Shown here in pieces: positions 1 through 4,691 of a DNA stretch of 5,262 nucleotides. The DNA is taken from assembly GCA_937941745.1 (NCBI GenBank), contig CALDGV010000505.1:1-5262 (forward strand). The letters are read 5' to 3'. The position numbers and the translations under genes are program-made. Below the pieces are notes generated by a model that did not search any database, was not told the DNA's origin, and worked only from the letters and a program-made list of their open reading frames with translations. The stretch is from an uncultured Prosthecobacter sp. GTDB taxonomy: Bacteria; Verrucomicrobiota; Verrucomicrobiia; Verrucomicrobiales; Verrucomicrobiaceae. Position 1 is the stretch's first letter, and each line of letters begins with the position of its first letter.

Positions 1-60
1 CAGCGGTGAACCAATCGCCGCCACCACCTCCGCAAAAAATGGATTGCCCATGCCGCCGCC
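1..60 (-). repeat. Diverged, frameshifted copy of the tex 3' end (direct repeat of 1345-1402)
   Basis: The first 60 bases align, in the same orientation, with 1345-1402, the codons for the GGGMGNPF...DWFTA tail of Tex. By hand, 50 of 58 tex positions are identical, and the first 24 bases on the minus strand match perfectly. All seven substitutions fall at third codon positions and are silent (Gly, Asp and Thr codons). The copy also has an extra TTT codon (an added Phe) and lacks one G directly after the T6 run, which breaks the tex frame. Silent-only divergence shows this was once a translated tex tail. It lies fused to the 3' side of the amidohydrolase fragment, with the junction at about 58-66. 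It may be an insertion scar or a chimeric contig end. Confidence 0.8.
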
Positions 61-458
61 TGCGCATCGCTGATGCCTTCAAAATTCACACCATACAAAT
101 CCTTCAACGCCGGCAGCGTGTAGCGATACACACTCATCGCCCGCACATCTGCAAACCCCGGCCTCGCCCGCTCCCACCACGCGGTGAACTTCTCCCTCGG
201 TTGCCAGCCCGGCACCGACCGAAACCAGTTCAAGTAACTGTTCTGCCAGATCGGCACCAAGTTCATCACCTTCGTCCCATCCTCCGCTGCACGCCACCCC
301 GGCAGTTTCTCCCACTCCCACAGATGATCATGCGTGTCGATCGCTGGAACCTTGTCGAGGAAGGATTTGATCACTCCATACGACTTCGGCAGCGTTTCCG
401 CAGAGAAAACAGTGCCCGCAAACGCGCAGGCGCTCATGAAAATGGCGAGTGCTTTCAT
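1..458 (-). CDS. Secreted amidohydrolase-family protein, N-terminal part only (runs off left edge, 3' end disrupted)
   Basis: Read on the minus strand, the frame is open from the ATG at 458 to the window edge (152 codons). Residues 1-20 form a signal peptide: MKAL start, hydrophobic core, probable cleavage after FSA, so the product is exported. Residues 38-47 (PAIDTHDHLW) hold the HxH metal-binding motif, H43 and H45, found at the end of the first barrel strand in TIM-barrel amidohydrolases. A tryptophan-rich stretch follows. Secreted relatives hydrolyse or isomerise small substrates; the substrate here cannot be told. An in-frame TAG just upstream fixes the start, and the Shine-Dalgarno sequence is weak. 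The family is usually about 350-450 residues. From about residue 133 the sequence stops looking like an amidohydrolase and becomes a tex 3'-end copy read out of frame (Trp/Arg-rich residues 137-152). The gene is therefore probably truncated or wrongly joined. The family call is fairly firm; the exact function is unknown. Confidence 0.72.
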   Translation of the reverse strand, partial: MKALAIFMSACAFAGTVFSAETLPKSYGVIKSFLDKVPAIDTHDHLWEWEKLPGWRAAEDGTKVMNLVPIWQNSYLNWFRSVPGWQPREKFTAWWERARPGFADVRAMSVYRYTLPALKDLYGVNFEGISDAQAAAWAIHFLRRWWRRLVHR

Positions 459-480
459 GTCCCGAGGCTATAAGGACACG

Positions 481-511
481 TCAGGCACTGTCCATGTTTA
501 CTCCCTCCTCT
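481..511 (-). promoter_or_regulatory. Strong Shine-Dalgarno with a four-codon mini-ORF ahead of the amidohydrolase
   Basis: On the minus strand, AGAGGAGGGAG (511-501) is the best ribosome-binding sequence in the window. It is correctly spaced before an ATG at 495, but that frame reads only M-D-S-A and stops at TGA (483-481). The amidohydrolase ATG follows 22 bases later in another frame and has no good site of its own. This could be a leader peptide feeding ribosomes into the downstream gene by reinitiation, or a relic of an earlier start lost to a frameshift. The sequence is plain to see; its function is inferred. Confidence 0.3.
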
Positions 512-523
512 TTCCTTGCGTTT

Positions 524-961
524 CTAATCCGTCCAAGCGGAAACATTTTTAACCCTTTCGTATGGGTCAATGGCGTTTTGAGAAAGCCAAACTTTGAATG
601 ATTCGATGACAGAACATGCTATGCGCTGAAAGAACCCCACAGGATAAACAAGCCTGATGGCCTCCCCTCGACCTAGGCCAGATGGCATGATTTGGTAAAT
701 CGGATCTTGCTCGCTATCAGCAAGCGCCTCCCACCCATACCCAGGCTCTCTATACTCATGAACGAGGAAATTTCGATACTTGTAAAACAGTTGGAAATGT
801 TGCGACGATTTTAAGCACTTTTTTTCTTCGCCGTGCATGGCAATTTTCTCCAGGCTCACCAATGGCTCATCAATCTCACTGATAGGAAAACTGGTCCCGT
901 GACGATGCCTGATTTTTTGCGATGCCTGCATCCAGCCGAGCAACCAAGACAGAAGAATCAA
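524..961 (-). CDS. C-terminal part of a frameshifted unknown gene, with a HEPN-like RNxxxH motif
   Basis: The open frame runs back to a TTG at 961 (preceded by AAAGGGG) or an ATG at 931. Genuine continuation of the upstream fragment begins near 917, just after the A6 run (913-918 on the plus strand). From there the residues follow the N-terminal fragment (876-1265) naturally, so the two were probably one protein of about 246 residues. The key feature is YRNFLVH: Arg and His (codons at 773-775 and 758-760) form RN-x3-H, the catalytic motif of HEPN RNases in toxins and abortive-infection proteins. It sits in a helix-like, aromatic-rich stretch and is followed by HEYREPGYG. About 77 residues follow, with no signal peptide or membrane segment. 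GC content is near 46%, far below neighbouring tex, which suggests acquisition. The stop TAG lies 65 bases before the amidohydrolase start. I do not recognise the family; the HEPN assignment rests on one motif. Confidence 0.5.
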   Translation of the reverse strand: MILLSWLLGWMQASQKIRHRHGTSFPISEIDEPLVSLEKIAMHGEEKKCLKSSQHFQLFYKYRNFLVHEYREPGYGWEALADSEQDPIYQIMPSGLGRGEAIRLVYPVGFFQRIACSVIESFKVWLSQNAIDPYERVKNVSAWTD

Positions 962-1265
962 TCCCCTTTTCTCTCAAACGATCTCGCAGAATCTTTGTGC
1001 TCACAAGACTTCCCTCCAGCCAACTCCCGTGCTCACTTACAATTCCAACGAAGCGTTCAGTGTTACTGATTTTTTGGCCGTAATAGCGAATTCTAGCCAT
1101 TGAATCCAAGATCGCCGAAAGAAGCATCTTTTTGTGAAGAGCTAGACCGAACTCTTTAGGTTCCCTGTCCATAAGACTTTCGTTGCCCTCAAGGCCAACA
1201 ACAAGCTTCACCTGCTTGTGAAAGTAGGATGTGAATCGGTTGATATGCTCTTCAAGTGTAGTCAT
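876..1265 (-). CDS. N-terminal part of the same frameshifted unknown gene
   Basis: The frame begins MTTLEEHINRF at the ATG at 1265 and ends at a TGA at 878-876, giving 129 residues. A GTG at 1298 in the same frame is less likely as the start, because it falls inside the inverted repeat at the tex stop. A weak GGAG lies 13 bases before the ATG. The protein is charged and probably helical, with no signal peptide, membrane segment or known catalytic motif that I can recognise. Towards its end it reads LREKGIDSSVLVARLDAGIAK. At the following A6 run, the residues beyond (NQASSRDQFSYQ) look like out-of-frame tail, while the next frame continues sensibly (IRHRHGTSFPISEIDEPL). Removing one A would join the two parts. 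The gene lies 56 bases downstream of tex on the same strand. Its low GC points to acquisition. Function unknown; a HEPN-like role is suggested only by the C-terminal fragment. Confidence 0.5.
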   Translation of the reverse strand: MTTLEEHINRFTSYFHKQVKLVVGLEGNESLMDREPKEFGLALHKKMLLSAILDSMARIRYYGQKISNTERFVGIVSEHGSWLEGSLVSTKILRDRLREKGIDSSVLVARLDAGIAKNQASSRDQFSYQ

Positions 1266-1288
1266 CGAACGATGTATGCTCCATATGA

Positions 1289-1324
1289 TAGCAAGCACTG
1301 TGTTGAGTCACACCGTGATTGCTA
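1289..1324 (-). terminator. Imperfect inverted repeat covering the tex stop codon; possible terminator
   Basis: TAGCAA (1289-1294) pairs with TTGCTA (1319-1324), CAC (1296-1298) with GTG (1315-1317), and GTGT (1300-1303) with ACAC (1310-1313). This gives 13 base pairs interrupted by two single mismatches around a 6-base loop. On the minus strand the tex UAG stop is the first three bases of the hairpin. No U tract follows (the next bases are TCATATGG), so this is not a textbook intrinsic terminator. It could stop or pause transcription after tex, protect the mRNA 3' end, or be a recombination site. Confidence 0.35.
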
Positions 1325-3691
1325 CTTCTTCCCCTTCTGCGCCGCAGCCGTGAACCAGTCACCACCGCCTCCACCGCCAAATGGATTGCCCATGCCGCCG
1401 CCGGAACTGCGATTGCCACCACCGCTGCTCGTGAAACTGCGCTGACCGCCTTGACCACCAGCAGCAGGCCGTGGACCGCTGCTGCCCGCCTTCTTCTCAA
1501 AGTCCGGCTTCGACTTCATGCTCAGCGCGATGCGTTTGCGTGGAATATCTACCTCCGTCACCGTCACCTGCACGCGCTGGGCCACTTTGACTACCTCCGC
1601 AGCATCACGTACAAACGTGTCGCTGAGCTGGCTGACATGCACGAGGCCGTCCTGATGCACGCCGATGTCCACGAAGGCACCAAAGGCGGTCACGTTCGTC
1701 ACGATGCCTGGCAGCTTCATGCCGACGGTGAGATGCTTCATCTCGCTGACACCTTCAGCGAACTGGAAGACCTCGAACTGCTTGCGCGGATCGCGTCCAG
1801 GCTTCGCCAGCTCGTTCATGATGTCCTGCAGCGTCGGCAGGCCAACGTCCTCGCTCACATACTTCTTCAAGTCGATCTTCTGGCGCAAATCCGCGCGCTG
1901 CATGAGATCACTGACCGTGCAGCCGATTTCAGCGGCCATTTTTTCCACGAGTGGATAGCGCTCAGGATGTACCGCGCTCGCATCGAGCGGATGCGCCGCG
2001 TCGCGAATGCGCAGGAATCCTGCGGCTTGCTCAAAGGCCTTGTCACCGAGCCGTGGTACCTTGAGTAAGTCCTTGCGGCTCTTGAACGGGCCGTTCTCAT
2101 TGCGGAAGGCCACGATGTTGGCCGCATGCGCGCTGTTCAGGCCTGAAACGTAGCTGAGAAGCTGCTTGCTGGCGGTGTTCAGCTCCACGCCGACGCCGTT
2201 CACCGCGCTGATCACCACATGATCCAGGCTCGTCTTGAGCTGGTTCTGATCCACGTCGTGCTGATACTGGCCCACACCGATCGACTTTGGATCGAGCTTC
2301 ACCAACTCCGCCAGCGGGTCCATCAGACGACGGGCGATGGAAACAGAGCCACGCACTGTGACATCCTTGTCCGGGAACTCCTCGCGCGCGACTTCGCTGG
2401 CGCTGTAAATCGACGCGCCGCTTTCATTGACCATGATCACCGGAATCGCCTTCGGCAGGCCGATCTTGTTCACGAACATCTCCGTTTCACGGCTGGCGGT
2501 GCCGTTGCCGATGGCGATGGCCTGAATCTTGAAACGCTCGACCAGATTCGTCAGCAGCGTCTTCGCATGCATGAGGCTGTTGCCATCGCCCAGCAGATAA
2601 ATCACGTCGTTGAACAACAACTGCCCCTGCGCATCGAGCACCACGACCTTGCAGCCAGTGCGGAAGCCTGGGTCGATGCCTAGCACGCGCTTCTGACCCA
2701 GAGGAGCCGCCAGCAGCAACTCAAGCAGATTGTCTGCAAACACTCGCACGGCCTCCGTGTCCGCCTTCTTCTTTGATTCGAGCCGCGCCTCGGTTTCCAT
2801 GCTGGAGCTGAGCAGACGCTTGTAGCTGTCAGCGCAGGCCAGCTTCATTTGGTCGGAGCACGCATTGCCTCCTTTGACAAAGAGGTTTTCCAGCATCTTG
2901 ACCGCCGTGTCTTCAGCAGGCTGGATGCGCATGAGCAGGAAGCCTTCTTTTTCGCCACGACGGATCGCCAGCATGCGGTGGGAAGGGATCGACTTCAGCG
3001 GCTCGCTCCAGTCGAAGTAATCGCGGAACTTCTGCGCCTCCTCGTCGGTCTCTTTGCCAAACATGACCTTGGAAACGACCGTGGACTGTTCCGCGAAGAA
3101 TTTGCGCAGCGCCGCACGCGCTTCCGCGTGATCGCTGATGCGCTCCGCGATGATGTCGCGTGCGCCACTGAGCGCGTCGGCGGCGTCTTTGACGCGCAGT
3201 TCTTCGGTTGCGTGATCCGGGTTCACAAACTTGGCGGCTTCACCGCTCAGATCGACGCCCTGCGTCATCAAATTCGCCTCAATGAAGTCTGCCAACGGCT
3301 CCAGACCCTTTTCCTTCGCGATGGTGGCCCGCGTGCGGCGTTTCGGTCGGAACGGCGCAAAAATGTCCTCCAGCGCGTTGATGGTCTCCGCCTTGTCGAG
3401 TTTCACGCGCAGAATGTCTGTCATCAGCTTGCGCTCTTCGAGCGACTTCACGATGGCTCCACGACGGTCATCCAACGCCACAAGCTGCTCCATGCGCTCC
3501 TTCACGTTCAGGATCTGCACCTCATCCATTGACCCCGTGGCTTCCTTTCGATAACGGGCGATGAACGGCACCGTCGCGCCGCCCGCAAACAATTTGGCCG
3601 TCGCGCCGACTTGAATGGCCCGCAGGCCGAGTTCCTTGGCGACACGCTCGACGTGAGCGACATTGATGTTGAGTTCGTTGGCAGCAGACAT
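1322..3691 (-). CDS. tex: Tex, S1-domain RNA-binding transcription accessory protein
   Basis: This 789-residue protein matches the Tex family along its whole length (E. coli Tex is about 773). Tex is a cytoplasmic RNA-binding protein linked to transcription and RNA handling; its eukaryotic relative is Spt6. Visible parts: a helical N-terminal region with FIARYRKE (43-50) and PFRPKRRTR (113-121); a YqgF/RNase H-like domain at about 335-460, opening LGIDPGFRTGCKV and including GNGTASRETE; a helix-hairpin-helix region at about 490-565 (VGVELNTAS, LLKVPRLGDKAFEQ); and an S1 domain at about 655-728 (GIVTNVTAFGAFVDIGVHQDGLVH). Residues 729-789 are a glycine-rich, probably disordered tail ending in DWFTAAAQKGKK. 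The start ATG has no Shine-Dalgarno sequence within 15 bases, but the N-terminus fits the family. It is transcribed divergently from the toxin-antitoxin pair and is first in a same-strand run with the split gene and the amidohydrolase fragment. Composition is about 63% GC in sampled lines. Confidence 0.97.
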   Translation of the reverse strand: MSAANELNINVAHVERVAKELGLRAIQVGATAKLFAGGATVPFIARYRKEATGSMDEVQILNVKERMEQLVALDDRRGAIVKSLEERKLMTDILRVKLDKAETINALEDIFAPFRPKRRTRATIAKEKGLEPLADFIEANLMTQGVDLSGEAAKFVNPDHATEELRVKDAADALSGARDIIAERISDHAEARAALRKFFAEQSTVVSKVMFGKETDEEAQKFRDYFDWSEPLKSIPSHRMLAIRRGEKEGFLLMRIQPAEDTAVKMLENLFVKGGNACSDQMKLACADSYKRLLSSSMETEARLESKKKADTEAVRVFADNLLELLLAAPLGQKRVLGIDPGFRTGCKVVVLDAQGQLLFNDVIYLLGDGNSLMHAKTLLTNLVERFKIQAIAIGNGTASRETEMFVNKIGLPKAIPVIMVNESGASIYSASEVAREEFPDKDVTVRGSVSIARRLMDPLAELVKLDPKSIGVGQYQHDVDQNQLKTSLDHVVISAVNGVGVELNTASKQLLSYVSGLNSAHAANIVAFRNENGPFKSRKDLLKVPRLGDKAFEQAAGFLRIRDAAHPLDASAVHPERYPLVEKMAAEIGCTVSDLMQRADLRQKIDLKKYVSEDVGLPTLQDIMNELAKPGRDPRKQFEVFQFAEGVSEMKHLTVGMKLPGIVTNVTAFGAFVDIGVHQDGLVHVSQLSDTFVRDAAEVVKVAQRVQVTVTEVDIPRKRIALSMKSKPDFEKKAGSSGPRPAAGGQGGQRSFTSSGGGNRSSGGGMGNPFGGGGGGDWFTAAAQKGKK

Positions 3692-3702
3692 GGTTGGGGA
3701 AA

Positions 3703-3730
3703 GTTCGAAGTTTCAGGTTCAAGGTTTCAA
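3703..3730. repeat. Four degenerate heptamer repeats (GTTTCAA-like) in the tex 5' leader
   Basis: Four back-to-back 7-base units read GTTCGAA, GTTTCAG, GTTCAAG and GTTTCAA. They lie 12-39 bases upstream of the tex ATG, so they would be in its 5' leader, where a Shine-Dalgarno sequence would be expected but is absent. On the minus strand the unit is TTGAAAC-like. A heptamer array outside coding sequence can change copy number by slippage without altering a protein. Whether it affects tex expression is unknown. Confidence 0.55.
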
Positions 3731-3800
3731 GCAGGATGCCATGAAACCCGGTTGGGAGTGGTGGAGTTAGCGAGAGCATCAGACCCGGCAACTGATGAGC

Positions 3801-3812
3801 TTCACATGTGAA
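3801..3812. promoter_or_regulatory. Perfect 12-bp palindrome in the divergent intergenic region; candidate operator
   Basis: TTCACATGTGAA is its own reverse complement. It lies in the 206-base region between the divergent starts of tex (3691) and the antitoxin (3898), 22 bases upstream of a consensus -35 hexamer for the antitoxin side. It could be an operator for toxin-antitoxin autoregulation or for a regulator acting on both genes. It has the half-sites TCACA/TGTGA in inverted order compared with a CRP site, so it is not a CRP site. No second copy was noticed in the region. Confidence 0.3.
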
Positions 3813-3834
3813 AAACTTTTGTCGGAGGCATGGC

Positions 3835-3840
3835 TTGACA
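3835..3840 (+). promoter_or_regulatory. Consensus -35 hexamer TTGACA upstream of the toxin-antitoxin pair
   Basis: A perfect TTGACA stands 57 bases before the antitoxin ATG, in a sensible place for its promoter. At 16-19 bases of spacing there is no good TATAAT-like -10 (the best are GGCAAG and GCAAGT), so the promoter is at most weak or activator-dependent. The rest of the 3692-3897 intergenic region shows only the heptamer repeats and the palindrome. Confidence 0.25.
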
Positions 3841-3897
3841 GTGCGTGGAGCTGGTGAGGCAAGTTGCAGATCGCTGTCTCGTGTGGTAAGGCGCGGC

Positions 3898-4167
3898 ATG
3901 ACTGTCACCCTAAACATCCCGGAAGAATTGTCGGGCGAGCTCACTGCCAAGCTTGGCAATCTGGGCCGTGCTGCTCTGGAGGCGCTGGCGGCGAAGGCCT
4001 ACGAGCAGGACTGTCTGTCGCTGGAGCAGGTTCGCAGCCTGCTGGACCTCAAATCACGCTGGGAGGCGCAGTCGTTGCTTTCGCGGCTGGGCGTGTGGCC
4101 GGGCACCACTGCCGAATCTTTGCGCTCCGACCTGGCGACATTGGACAGACTCAGCACCCGTGACTGA
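3898..4167 (+). CDS. UPF0175-family antitoxin of a PIN-like toxin-antitoxin pair
   Basis: This 89-residue protein opens MTVTLNIPEEL, the short beta-strand start typical of UPF0175 (PF03683). It continues with the family's helical core: AALEALAAKAYEQDCLSLEQVRSLLDL (25-51), then KSRWEAQSLLSRLGV (52-66), a helix-turn-helix-like region ending in the usual R/KWE...L..LGV signature. Proteins of this family are predicted antitoxins that bind the neighbouring PIN-like toxin and probably their own promoter. I chose the ATG at 3898 because it has TAAGG six to seven bases upstream and matches the family length. The frame extends upstream to a GTG at 3808, but those residues are not family-like. The stop overlaps the toxin start by one base (TGATG), which implies translational coupling. 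Composition is host-like, about 62% GC in a sampled line. Family is firm; antitoxin role is inferred from family and partner. Confidence 0.88.
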   Translation: MTVTLNIPEELSGELTAKLGNLGRAALEALAAKAYEQDCLSLEQVRSLLDLKSRWEAQSLLSRLGVWPGTTAESLRSDLATLDRLSTRD

Positions 4168-4649
4168 TGCTGATCATCTGCGACACATCGGCACTGTCCG
4201 CCTTGGCTGAAACCAGCCTGCTGCACTTGCTCCCACAGATGTTTCCTCGCGTGATCATCACGGATTCGGTTCATCAAGAATGCAGACATCCCGGCGCGCC
4301 TGATGCGATGCGCCGATGGCTTGCCCAAGCGCCCGAGTGGCTTGAAGTCGTTGCCGACCCGGCGCCATTGCTCCTGGAAACAAGCTCCCTTGGTCCCGGC
4401 GAAGCCTCTGCCATCACGCTGGCCTGGACTCAGCGACAAACGTCCGTGCTGATCCTTGATGAGAGGCGCGGTCGCGCCGTGGCAAAAGCACTCGGGCTTT
4501 CGATCACTGGCGCGATGGCTGTTGTCGCGGACGCAGCCCGACGAGGTCTCGTGGATTTCGAGGACGCTCTGCAACGTCTGCAAGCCGCGGGCTTTCGTTT
4601 GTCCACTCTCGTGATCGAGGAAGCTCGCGCCCGTTCCCATCAATCCTGA
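4167..4649 (+). CDS. DUF3368 PIN-like toxin, probable RNase
   Basis: This 160-residue protein matches the DUF3368 family (PF11848), PIN-like proteins regularly encoded directly after a UPF0175 gene. PIN toxins are Mg2+-dependent RNases that cut RNA when the antitoxin is lost; the target here is unknown. Acidic residues expected of the active site are present: D6 in IICDTSAL, E38 in DSVHQEC, E79 in GPGEASAI, and D98 in LILDERRGR. LGLSITGAMAVV (110-121) and the LQAAGFRLS tail (138-146) are family signatures. Length is normal and nothing appears truncated, so the toxin looks intact. The ATG overlaps the antitoxin TGA as TGATG, so the two are one operon made by coupled translation. The next gene starts 42 bases further on the same strand with no visible terminator, so read-through is possible. 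Confidence 0.9.
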   Translation: MLIICDTSALSALAETSLLHLLPQMFPRVIITDSVHQECRHPGAPDAMRRWLAQAPEWLEVVADPAPLLLETSSLGPGEASAITLAWTQRQTSVLILDERRGRAVAKALGLSITGAMAVVADAARRGLVDFEDALQRLQAAGFRLSTLVIEEARARSHQS

Positions 4650-4691
4650 TGTTCACGGTCTTGGAAAGCCGGATGCGTTGAATCGCGATCT

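Noticed and set aside
6..473. Plus-strand open frame of 155 codons at the left edge
   Set aside because: It is the antisense of the amidohydrolase fragment, whose signal peptide and HDH motif show which strand is coding.
462..495. Possible promoter TGGACA, 16 bases, TATAGC before the amidohydrolase
   Set aside because: The -10 matches only four of six bases and ends eight bases from the ATG, which would force a leaderless mRNA. It also overlaps the mini-ORF, so it is more likely chance.
1266..1298. Upstream GTG start at 1298 for the split gene
   Set aside because: It falls inside the inverted repeat at the tex stop and has no Shine-Dalgarno; the ATG at 1265 gives a more natural N-terminus.
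1319..2068. Long plus-strand open frame (249 codons) opposite the tex 3' end, and further ones at 2219-2683 and 2849-3532
   Set aside because: They lie wholly antisense to the clearly real tex gene, their products are Leu/His/Arg-rich and unlike any family, and GC-rich codon bias readily opens such frames.
3808..3897. Upstream extension of the antitoxin to a GTG at 3808
   Set aside because: The added 30 residues are Arg/Cys-rich and not family-like, and they would overlap the palindrome and -35 hexamer. The ATG at 3898 has a ribosome site and the family's usual N-terminus.
3999..4643. Minus-strand open frame of 214 codons across the toxin-antitoxin pair
   Set aside because: Both sense genes match known families over full length; the antisense product has no recognisable motif.
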